Below, piece by piece: positions 34,767 through 41,834 of a stretch of 64,000 nucleotides of DNA (the stretch's first letter is position 1; each line of letters opens with the position of its first letter). A model generated the notes under the pieces. The model was not told the DNA's origin. It saw only the letters and a program-made list of their open reading frames with translations, and made no database searches. The stretch spans positions 62,001 through 126,000 of the forward strand of contig CAYJPV010000004.1 of assembly GCA_964372095.1 (NCBI GenBank), given 5' to 3'. The translations under genes and the position numbers were made by a program. This stretch comes from CAYJPV01 sp964372095 (GTDB lineage: Bacteria > Acidobacteriota > Vicinamibacteria > Vicinamibacterales > JAKQTR01).

Positions 34767-35661
34767 GGATCAGCCGTTGACGTGAGACCAGTGCCCTGGC
34801 CGAGTCAAGATACCCCGTGTCCCACCGCGCCACTTTCGTGACCTGCAGAATCATGAACGCTTGACGATACCGTGGCAAGTCGTGCAGCTGCACCGCTCGA
34901 TCGATGTACTGACGCTGAAGCTCAGGACCAAGCCGCTCGTTGAGGCACACGAGGCCGGGCATGAGACGCGGAGACCGCGCCACGATCGTGAGGTCTCGGC
35001 CGAGCTGCGGGTTCAGATCGACCGCTGTCTCGAAGGCGGATCGCGACTCAATGGCGTAGTCCGCCTGGCGGAAGAACACGGCGATGGCGGCATGGCCCTT
35101 CTTGCTCACAGCCTTGACCGTTCCCAACGTCGCCGGCGGACCGGGGACGCCGGCGTCGGCCAGCAGAACGTCGAGCCAGACGTCGGCGAGGGCCCATGGC
35201 CGGTTGGGCGCGTACGAGGCGAGCGACCTGCCGGCGAGACCCGCGAGGCCCGGCGTGCCGGTCCGTGCCAGGAGAACGTACTCCACCATGGGTTCGTTCT
35301 CACGTGCCCAGGTCATGGCCGGCGTACACCGGAGCTGGCTCTCGATCGAGAAGTACTCGAGCGTCGACAACGCCAGCATGTCCAGGTTGCCTGTGTTCAC
35401 AGCGGCCAGGGCCGCCTGAGGCGTGGGGAGCACTGACGCTTCCGCCTGACCGTAGAGGCCGATGGCGTCGGCGATGCCCTGGAGCCACACGAGGCTGCCT
35501 GCGCGGGCATCACTCGGGCTGGCGCCTTCGATGATGCCCTCGGTCAGGCCGAAACGAAGCGTCGGCCTGACTCCCTGGTCGACCAGCCCGGCCGCGGCCA
35601 GCACGGCTGATGCAAGGAGGCAAGCTACCCAGGCGATGAAGTGCCGCCGAGCGGTCCGCAT
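34753..35661 (-). CDS. PhnD-like periplasmic binding protein, copy 1
   Basis: A 302-residue protein with a signal peptide (MRTARRHFIAWVACLLASAV) followed by RPTLRFGLTEGIIEGASPSD and the same landmarks as its paralogue at 32281-33192: IADAIGLYGQAEASVL, LEYFSIESQL, SYAPNRPWALADVWLD and KKGHAAIAVFFRQADYA. It belongs to the PhnD-type substrate-binding group. Expected site: periplasm. No transporter components are linked. The gene sits 53 bases downstream of the TolC-like gene and overlaps the kinase start, which places it in a six-gene run. Differences from copy 2 cluster in the middle and C-terminal parts, so ligand preference may differ. Confidence 0.82.
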   Translation of the reverse strand: MRTARRHFIAWVACLLASAVLAAAGLVDQGVRPTLRFGLTEGIIEGASPSDARAGSLVWLQGIADAIGLYGQAEASVLPTPQAALAAVNTGNLDMLALSTLEYFSIESQLRCTPAMTWARENEPMVEYVLLARTGTPGLAGLAGRSLASYAPNRPWALADVWLDVLLADAGVPGPPATLGTVKAVSKKGHAAIAVFFRQADYAIESRSAFETAVDLNPQLGRDLTIVARSPRLMPGLVCLNERLGPELQRQYIDRAVQLHDLPRYRQAFMILQVTKVARWDTGYLDSARALVSRQRLIHARR

Positions 35662-35714
35662 AGTTGGCTACAGCTGACGGTCATCCCTCGTGCACACCGC
35701 GCAGCACGAGTATG

Positions 35715-37262
35715 TCACCGTACGGGCTCTGCCGCACCTCTCAGCAGGTCGAGTCGGGCGCGCGATTCCACCAAATCGTACTGGACCTTGAAGAACTGCC
35801 CGGCCAGCACGGCCTCCACCAGTTGCGACTCGATCATATCCTTGGTTTCGACCAGCTCATCCTGATACGCACGAACGTGCAGGTCGCGGTTTTCCACCGA
35901 GGCCTTGTAGGCATCGCCGGTGGATTCATGCTGCGCGAGCGCCTTATCGATGGCGACCAGCGTGCGCGTGACGTCGAAGGCGACGCCGTCGCGCAGGGCC
36001 GCAAACTGCTGTTCGAGCTTCCGATGGCCGGCGCGCGCTTCCCGCACCTCGTTCACGACACGGAATCCCTGGAAGATCGGGACCTCGACACCGAAGCCCA
36101 CCGTCCAGGTCGTCTTGTTGCGGGGCGTGACCAACCCGGCGCCGTACGCGTTGCCGATGAGCCGCAGGTCGGCGAAGAGGCCGACCTTCGGCAGGTGGCC
36201 GGCCCGTGCTGCGTCAACGCCTGCCTTCATGGCGGCAAGTCCGGCCTGCACCTGGCCGATCTGGGGGTTCTGCTCCAGCGCCAGCCGCACGAAGCCGTCA
36301 GCAGCCGGGCCGGTCGCCCCGGCCGGAAACTCGTGGTCGGCGACTTCCGGTCCGCCGGCGTCCGGCGATCCGATCAGGGTTCCCAGCGCCGCGCGTGCGG
36401 TCCGTTCCTGAGCTTCGAACTCCGTGACCATCGACGCGATGGTGTGGACCATGGCGCTGTGGCGCAGGAAATCCGTCTTCTTCACGCGGCCGGACCCCGT
36501 CTTGTAGAGCGACTCGGTCAGGTCGAGCGTCGCCTTCATGCGCTCGAAGGTATCGGAGGCCACGGCACGGAGCTTCCGGGCGAGCACGACACCGTAGTAC
36601 GCGCGCTTGACGTCGAAGACCAGTTCGGCGGCGGCGTGCCGGCGTTCGTGGCGTGCCGCCGCCATGCCGGCTTTGGCCTGCTGGATCCGGGCGCCAGCCA
36701 GGCCGCCGGTGTAGAGCGCATACATCGCACTGAGCGACCCGGTGTAGACGGTCTTGTCCATCAGCCGGACGTCCTGCTCCGGAATCTGGAAGGCTTGCGC
36801 CGGGATCGAAATGGCGGACCCCGGGATCGGCAGCGGGATGTTGGCCGGCGGGAACCCCGGACCGAAGGCGTTCGCAGGCAGCGTCAGCACCATTGGCGGT
36901 GTCTGGATCGCGCTGGCCGGCACGGCGATCGAGGAGGCCGGGAAGACGAAGTTCGGATCCTCGTCGAAGCGGGTTGCCGTCATGGACGCCGAAAGCGTCG
37001 GAAACCGTGACGACAGGGCCTGTCCGTGCCGTGCCGCCGCCTCGTCGACGCTGTGGTCGGCTGCCTTGCGCCTGCCGTTGTTCGCGAGCGCGGCGGCGAC
37101 GCACTCGTCCAGCGTCAGGCCGGCCCGAGTTGCCGGGTCGGCCGCCAGACGGGCGGCTGCGGCGGATGCCGCCGCGGACAGTGTCGGACTCGGATTTTGT
37201 GCCAGGGCCGTCCCAGCCTGGATCATCAACACCGCGGCGACGAGAAATCCTGCGCGCTTCAT
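35715..37262 (-). CDS. TolC-family outer-membrane channel protein
   Basis: A 515-residue protein with a signal peptide (MKRAGFLVAAVLMIQAGTALAQ) and two TolC-type repeats: LTLDECVAAALANNGR opens the first, then long helices (AAELVFDVKRAYYGVVLARK) and strands such as GFGVEVPIFQGFR. Between about residues 105 and 155 lies a Pro/Ile/Ala-rich insertion, likely an outer loop, which is longer than in most TolC proteins. It may serve an efflux or secretion system. It is 14 bases downstream of the receiver-GGDEF-EAL gene. The ATG at 37262 has GGAGC at good spacing; the longer frame to 37394 is a shadow. No pump gene is in this operon. Confidence 0.88.
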   Translation of the reverse strand: MKRAGFLVAAVLMIQAGTALAQNPSPTLSAAASAAAARLAADPATRAGLTLDECVAAALANNGRRKAADHSVDEAAARHGQALSSRFPTLSASMTATRFDEDPNFVFPASSIAVPASAIQTPPMVLTLPANAFGPGFPPANIPLPIPGSAISIPAQAFQIPEQDVRLMDKTVYTGSLSAMYALYTGGLAGARIQQAKAGMAAARHERRHAAAELVFDVKRAYYGVVLARKLRAVASDTFERMKATLDLTESLYKTGSGRVKKTDFLRHSAMVHTIASMVTEFEAQERTARAALGTLIGSPDAGGPEVADHEFPAGATGPAADGFVRLALEQNPQIGQVQAGLAAMKAGVDAARAGHLPKVGLFADLRLIGNAYGAGLVTPRNKTTWTVGFGVEVPIFQGFRVVNEVREARAGHRKLEQQFAALRDGVAFDVTRTLVAIDKALAQHESTGDAYKASVENRDLHVRAYQDELVETKDMIESQLVEAVLAGQFFKVQYDLVESRARLDLLRGAAEPVR

Positions 37263-37276
37263 GATCTGCTCCACTT

Positions 37277-39418
37277 CTACTCGGGATCCGCTGCGCCCCG
37301 CACGCGGTCGCGCCAGTCTCCGGGCAGACTGCGGGCGGCGCTGGGGCCGGGAGGGACGGGCCTGGAGAACAAGTAGCCCTGTCCGTACTGGCAATGCATG
37401 GTCTGGATCCGCGTCAGGTGCTCGACGGTCTCAATGCCTTCGGCCACGACCTCGAGCTTCAGGTGATCGGCGAGCAGCATGATGCCCTCCATCACCTGCG
37501 TGGCTGCCGTGTCTCCCGCCACGTCTTCCAGGAACGACCGGTCTATCTTGAGCCGGTCCACCGACAGGCGCTGCAGGGCGCTCAACGAGGAGTAGCCGGT
37601 GCCGAAGTCGTCGATGCTGATGCGAAACCCGGCGTGCTTGAGCCGTTCGATCGCCGCCCGCACCTGGTCGGGATCCGCCATGATCGCGCTCTCGGTCAGC
37701 TCGAATTCGATGCCGCTGCGCGGGACTCCGGCTTCGTCGACAATGGCCGTGACGCGATCGACGAAATCTTCCATCTGGAGCTGCCGGCGGGACAGGTTGA
37801 CTGCGACCACCGGAGGTGTCGTCTCGCCGTCTTGTTCCGCCCACAGGCAAAGCTGGCGGCACACTTCCCCGACCACCCAGTATCCGATCGGCACGATCAG
37901 TCCGGTATCCTCGGCAATGCCGATGAACTCCCCGGGCATTACCATCCCGCGTACGGGATGCTGCCAGCGAAGCAGAGCTTCGTACCCGGTGACGCGGCCG
38001 TGGGCAACCTCGACGATGGGCTGATAGTGCAGAAGAAGGGTGCCGGCGCTCAGAGCCTCGCGCAGGCCGGCCTCCGTCTCAACCGTACGGAGCACGTCCT
38101 CCCGCATCGTGGCGTCGAATAGCTCGTACCGTCCCCGGCCGGCAGCCTTGGCGCGGTAGAGGGCCGTGTCGGCATCGCGCAGCATGTCGCCCGGCCGATC
38201 GTAGCCCGTTGCACTGAGCGAGATGCCGATGCTCGCGGACGGAACGATCTGCTGACCGTCGATCCGCATCGGTTCGGCTACGGCTGCGACGAGACGTTCG
38301 GCGACGTACGTGGCATCGGCGGGGCGTCGGACACCGCCGAGGATGATGCCAAACTCGTCGCCGCCCAGCCGGCCGATGGTATGGCCCGCGGCGCGGATGG
38401 ACGACGCGTCCGTCGGGGTGAACCGGGACAGGGAATCCGCGGCCCGCAGTTGGTGCTCGAGGCGCCGGGCTGTTTCGGCCAGCAACTGGTCCCCGGCGCC
38501 ATGGCCGAAGCAGTCGTTCACGTTCTTGAAGCGGTCGAGATCGAGGAACAGGACAGCAAACTCGAAACCGGGCACTCGCTTCGCATACTCGAAGAGCCGG
38601 ACCAGGCGATCGTCGAACAACACCCGGTTCGGAAGGCCCGTCAACGCATCCGCCACTTTGCCGCCGGTGATGTCGGTGACCGATCCGGCGATCCTGACCG
38701 CGCGGCCGGCCGCATCGCGGACGGCTTTGCCCCGAATCAGGATCCAGCGGAAGGTCTCACCGATCCGGACGCGCGATTCGCTCTCGAGCCATCCCCGCCG
38801 ATCGTCGAGATGATCCTGAACGTCGGACCTGACGCGGTCGCGATCGGCCGGGTGCAGCCGGTCCATCCAGGCCCCGAAATCCGCAATCTGGGCATCCGGA
38901 GCCAGACCCATGACCTCGCGCCAGCGTGGCGAGCAATAGAGGTCGCCGGTGGCAATACGCCAGTCCCAGACCCCGTCGTTCGTGCCCTCCACGGCCAGCG
39001 AGTAGCGTTCTTCGCTCTCCAGCAGGGCAAGTTCCGCGCGGCGTTTGGCAAGTTGCGTGCGAATCCGGGCCAGGGCGACGGCGAAGTTCACGGGCTTGGT
39101 GACGTAGTCGTCGGCGCCCAGTTCGAGTGCCCCCACCACGTCCTCGGGCTGCACTTTCGCGGTTACCATGATGATGGGCAGTTTGGCGGACATCTCGTCC
39201 GCGCGCAGGCGCCGCAGGACCTCGAGTCCACTGACACCGGGCATCATGATGTCGAGCAGCACCAGGTCGATGCCGCCTCGCGCGACCAGTGCGAGCGCCT
39301 CGTGACCATCCGCGGCGGTGACGGCCTCGAAACCGGCCTTGCGGAGGCGCCGGGACAGCAGGTCGCGGTTCAGTTCTTCGTCGTCGACCACGAGCAGCAT
39401 GGGCGGCCGCGGACTCAT
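37277..39418 (-). CDS. Receiver-PAS-GGDEF-EAL response regulator (c-di-GMP cyclase/phosphodiesterase)
   Basis: A 713-residue cytoplasmic regulator. Order: receiver (about 5-125; phospho-Asp in VLLDIMMPG, Lys in VTKPVN), PAS (about 145-260), GGDEF (about 265-430; RLGGDEF intact, DALTGLPNR and LDLDRFKNVND present) and EAL (about 445-700; YEALLRW, NLSRRQL and DDFGTGYSSLS present). Both active-site sets look whole, so it may make and break cyclic di-GMP. The RxxD inhibition site (RAAD) is 23 residues before GGDEF instead of about five, because of an insertion. It overlaps the upstream receiver gene as ATGA at 39415-39418 and ends just before the TolC gene. The ATG at 39418 fits the start of the receiver. 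Confidence 0.93.
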   Translation of the reverse strand: MSPRPPMLLVVDDEELNRDLLSRRLRKAGFEAVTAADGHEALALVARGGIDLVLLDIMMPGVSGLEVLRRLRADEMSAKLPIIMVTAKVQPEDVVGALELGADDYVTKPVNFAVALARIRTQLAKRRAELALLESEERYSLAVEGTNDGVWDWRIATGDLYCSPRWREVMGLAPDAQIADFGAWMDRLHPADRDRVRSDVQDHLDDRRGWLESESRVRIGETFRWILIRGKAVRDAAGRAVRIAGSVTDITGGKVADALTGLPNRVLFDDRLVRLFEYAKRVPGFEFAVLFLDLDRFKNVNDCFGHGAGDQLLAETARRLEHQLRAADSLSRFTPTDASSIRAAGHTIGRLGGDEFGIILGGVRRPADATYVAERLVAAVAEPMRIDGQQIVPSASIGISLSATGYDRPGDMLRDADTALYRAKAAGRGRYELFDATMREDVLRTVETEAGLREALSAGTLLLHYQPIVEVAHGRVTGYEALLRWQHPVRGMVMPGEFIGIAEDTGLIVPIGYWVVGEVCRQLCLWAEQDGETTPPVVAVNLSRRQLQMEDFVDRVTAIVDEAGVPRSGIEFELTESAIMADPDQVRAAIERLKHAGFRISIDDFGTGYSSLSALQRLSVDRLKIDRSFLEDVAGDTAATQVMEGIMLLADHLKLEVVAEGIETVEHLTRIQTMHCQYGQGYLFSRPVPPGPSAARSLPGDWRDRVRGAADPE

Positions 39419-39855
39419 GTGACGCAACCGTCCGCCGCTGCCCGGCGGATGGCCTCCAGCAACACGGGCAGGTCGATGGGTTTGGACACGAATGCACAGC
39501 AGCCGGCGGCTTCCGCCCGCAGGCGGTCCTCGACGGACGCGTGTCCCGTCAGCGCGATGATGGGAATGTCGCTCGTGGCAGGCAGGGACCGGATGCGCCG
39601 GATGGCTTCCCATCCGTCCATCACCGGCAGACTGATGTCCATCAGGATGACAGCCGGCTGATGAGCCTCGGCCTGCCGAACGCCGTCCTGGCCGTCTGTC
39701 GCGCACAAGGCGGCGATGTCGTGGCGGGCCAGCCGCCGGACGAGCATGTCTCGGTTCAGATAGTTGTCCTCAACCAGGAGGACGGTGAGCGACGTCAAAA
39801 TAGCACCCGGACCTGGGACAGGCAGCATCCGCGCTGCCCGGGGGAAGTGGATCAT
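39415..39855 (-). CDS. Stand-alone receiver-domain response regulator
   Basis: A ~146-residue CheY-like protein, with the receiver from about residue 25: TVLLVEDNYLNRDMLVRRL, phospho-acceptor Asp in VILMDISLPVMDG, Thr in ALTGHAS and Lys in VSKPIDL. There is no output domain, so it probably relays phosphate or acts on partner proteins. It is the first gene of the run of six and overlaps the GGDEF-EAL gene by 4 bases. The start is uncertain: the ATG at 39855 has ACGGGG upstream; an ATG at 39828 is an alternative that would shorten the N-terminus by nine residues. The open frame continues further upstream as noise. Confidence 0.85.
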   Translation of the reverse strand: MIHFPRAARMLPVPGPGAILTSLTVLLVEDNYLNRDMLVRRLARHDIAALCATDGQDGVRQAEAHQPAVILMDISLPVMDGWEAIRRIRSLPATSDIPIIALTGHASVEDRLRAEAAGCCAFVSKPIDLPVLLEAIRRAAADGCVT

Positions 39856-39901
39856 GCCCCGTAATGGGGATATCGGCAACCACCGGCCCTGCATGAACGG
39901 T

Positions 39902-39939
39902 TCCGGGACCGCCACCCCGCGGAAATCGGCGGTCCCGGA
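39902..39939. promoter_or_regulatory. 12-bp perfect inverted repeat upstream of the receiver gene
   Basis: TCCGGGACCGCC (39902-39913) and GGCGGTCCCGGA (39928-39939) match perfectly around a 14-base spacer. It lies 47 bases before the receiver ATG and would form a strong stem in the leader of the 39855-32281 run, or serve as an operator. There is no T-run, so a simple terminator is unlikely. The rest of the 274-base divergent gap (39856-40129) shows no gene. Confidence 0.5.
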
Positions 39940-40129
39940 TGTGTGACGGAATGAGTGTTCACGGCGTCTGTAAGAAGGCAGGCGGCAGACCGTCACTGAT
40001 TGTCCGCGGGGGGCGGCCCGCCGTGGAGATGCGGCCGGTCGACCGAGAGCCGAATCACTCGGGGCGGAATCCAGGATCTCTGCGCGACGGGCAGGCGTCC
40101 TAGATAGACCACCTGCTTGGAGCGCCCGA

Positions 40130-40543
40130 ATGAGCCTGACCCGATTGTTGCTGGTATACGCTGTCACGCTGCCGATCTTCTTTGCGATCGATCTGGTCTG
40201 GCTGGGCGTCGTGGCCAGGGGGTTCTACCGCCACCACATCGGACACCTGCTCAGCGACCAGGTCAACTGGGGGGCGGCTGTCCTGTTCTACGTCGTGTTC
40301 ATCGCAGGCATCGTGCTGTTCGCGGTGAAACCCGCCCTCGAGGCCCAGAATGCCATGCGCGCCCTCGCGTACGGCGCGCTCTTCGGCTTCTTCACCTACG
40401 CCACGTACGACCTGACCAACCAGGCCACTATGCGGGACTGGCCTGTGCTGGTCACCGTGGTCGACCTGGCGTGGGGCGCCGCGCTGAGCGCGAGCGTGGC
40501 CTACCTGAGCTACCAGGTGTCGTCCCGCCTGATCGGATCCTGA
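40130..40543 (+). CDS. DUF2177-family membrane protein
   Basis: A 137-residue protein with four membrane helices. LYAVTLPIFFAIDLVWLG-like VYAVTLPIFFAIDLVWLGVV starts it, and MRALAYGALFGFFTYATYDLTNQAT is the family's most typical stretch. The role of DUF2177 proteins is unknown. It is divergent from the receiver gene and stands before a Ca/Na antiporter gene. The ATG at 40130 is preceded by GGAGCGCCCGA. Confidence 0.9.
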   Translation: MSLTRLLLVYAVTLPIFFAIDLVWLGVVARGFYRHHIGHLLSDQVNWGAAVLFYVVFIAGIVLFAVKPALEAQNAMRALAYGALFGFFTYATYDLTNQATMRDWPVLVTVVDLAWGAALSASVAYLSYQVSSRLIGS

Positions 40544-40551
40544 CCGTCCGG

Positions 40552-40567
40552 CCAACCCGGCGGTTGG
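40552..40567 (+). terminator. Short hairpin after the DUF2177 gene
   Basis: CCAACC (40552-40557) pairs with GGTTGG (40562-40567) around CGGC, eight bases after the stop. There is no T-run, so a terminator role is only possible. The right arm overlaps the -35 element proposed for the next gene. Confidence 0.3.
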
Positions 40568-40592
40568 AGGCCCTGCCCGGCGTGCGTATGAT
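40564..40592 (+). promoter_or_regulatory. Possible sigma-70-type promoter for the antiporter gene
   Basis: TTGGAG at 40564-40569 and TATGAT at 40587-40592 are 17 bases apart. The -10 box matches the consensus in five of six positions; the -35 box only in three. It would place the transcript start near 40599, about 50 bases before the antiporter ATG. Confidence 0.45.
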
Positions 40593-40650
40593 GTAGTCTG
40601 CGCGCGGCACACAAACAGACAGCGAGCGTGCCGAAGGGGACGCTGATCAT

Positions 40651-41763
40651 ATGGACGCGATGACGGGGGTGTTGTTCGTGGCCGGGCTGGGTCTGCTCGT
40701 GCTGGGTGCCGAGTGGCTGATCAAGGGCGCGTCCCGGCTGGCGGCAGCCAGCGGCATCTCGCCCCTCGTCATCGGACTGACCGTGGTCGCGTACGGCACC
40801 AGCGCTCCCGAAGTGGCGGTCAGCGTCAAGTCAGCGTGGCTCGGCCAGGCCGACCTGGCGATGGGCAACGTCGTCGGCAGCAACATCTTCAACGTGCTGT
40901 TCGTCCTGGGCGCTTCGGCCCTGATCGCGCCTCTCCTGGTGTCGTCGCAGCTCATCAGGACAGACGTGCCCATCATGGTTGGCCTCTCCGTGCTGACGCT
41001 GGTGTTTGCCCTGGACGGGTCGATCGGAAGACTGGATGGGGCCATCCTGGTCGCCGGTGCCATCGGTTACACGGTGTTCCAGGTCCGCCAGAGCCGGAAG
41101 GAGTCGGCGGCGATTAAAGACGAGTATGCCAAGGAGTTCGGCCCTGGCCGCTCGTCAGCTGCCGTGAACCTGGCGTACGTGGTCGTCGGCCTGGCCCTGC
41201 TGGTACTCGGCGCACGCTGGCTGGTGGCCGGCGCCGTGGCGTTCGCGACGGCGCTCGGGGTCAGCGAGTTGATCATCGGACTGACCATTGTGGCCGCCGG
41301 GACGTCCTTGCCGGAGGTGGCGACGTCAGTCCTGGCGTCCATTCGTGGCGAACGCGACATCGCCGTCGGCAACGTTGTTGGCAGCAGTATCTTCAACATC
41401 CTGGCGGTCCTCGGCCTCGGGTCGCTGGTGGCGCCAGACGGGTTGCCCGTGGCGTCGTCCCTGCTCCGGTTCGACCTGCTGGTGATGATTGCGGTGGCCA
41501 TCGCCTGCCTGCCCATCTTCGCCAGCGGCGCCGTGATCGCTCGATGGGAAGGGGCGCTGTTCCTCGGGTACTATGCGGCGTACACGGCGTACCTGATCCT
41601 GGATGCTCAGCAGCACGATGCGTTGCCGGCCTTCAGCTGGGTGATGGAGGTCTTCGTCCTGCCGCTGACGGCTATCACGCTCGGCGTGATCGCCTGGCGG
41701 ACCTGGGTTCAGAAGAAGCAAGAAGCAAGAAGCAAGAAGCAAGAAGTAGACAGTAGCAAGTAG
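40651..41763 (+). CDS. CaCA-family calcium/sodium antiporter
   Basis: A 370-residue inner-membrane exchanger of the YrbG type. The two inverted alpha-repeats are clear: YGTSAPEVAVSV with GNVVGSNIFNVLFVLG (from about residue 48) and AGTSLPEVATSV with GNVVGSSIFNILAVLG (from about residue 216). It should exchange calcium for sodium or protons. The last ~17 residues (QKKQEARSKKQEVDSSK) are encoded by a heptamer repeat array, which also provides the TAG stop; this basic tail is not part of the family. A second ATG at 40660 is an alternative start. It is followed by an acyl ligase 71 bases later, with only repeat sequence between. Confidence 0.9.
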   Translation: MDAMTGVLFVAGLGLLVLGAEWLIKGASRLAAASGISPLVIGLTVVAYGTSAPEVAVSVKSAWLGQADLAMGNVVGSNIFNVLFVLGASALIAPLLVSSQLIRTDVPIMVGLSVLTLVFALDGSIGRLDGAILVAGAIGYTVFQVRQSRKESAAIKDEYAKEFGPGRSSAAVNLAYVVVGLALLVLGARWLVAGAVAFATALGVSELIIGLTIVAAGTSLPEVATSVLASIRGERDIAVGNVVGSSIFNILAVLGLGSLVAPDGLPVASSLLRFDLLVMIAVAIACLPIFASGAVIARWEGALFLGYYAAYTAYLILDAQQHDALPAFSWVMEVFVLPLTAITLGVIAWRTWVQKKQEARSKKQEVDSSK

Positions 41764-41825
41764 TCAGTAGCCGAACGCCGAACGCCGAACGCCGAACGCC
41801 GATGGCCGATGGCCGATCGCCGATA
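41714..41825 (+). repeat. Heptamer repeat array A (16 units)
   Basis: Sixteen in-register 7-base units with no gap: AGAAGCA four times, AGAAGTA, GACAGTA, GCAAGTA, GTCAGTA, then GCCGAAC four times, GCCGATG twice, GCCGATC and GCCGATA. The units drift gradually. The array begins inside the antiporter reading frame, supplies its stop (41761-41763) and runs to the ribosome binding site (GGAGC) of the next gene. Confidence 0.95.
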
Positions 41826-41834
41826 GGAGCCCGC

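Noticed and set aside
32281..35661. PhnD-like genes as part of a phosphonate importer
   Set aside because: No PhnC ATPase or PhnE permease gene is adjacent, and both genes overlap a histidine kinase gene instead.
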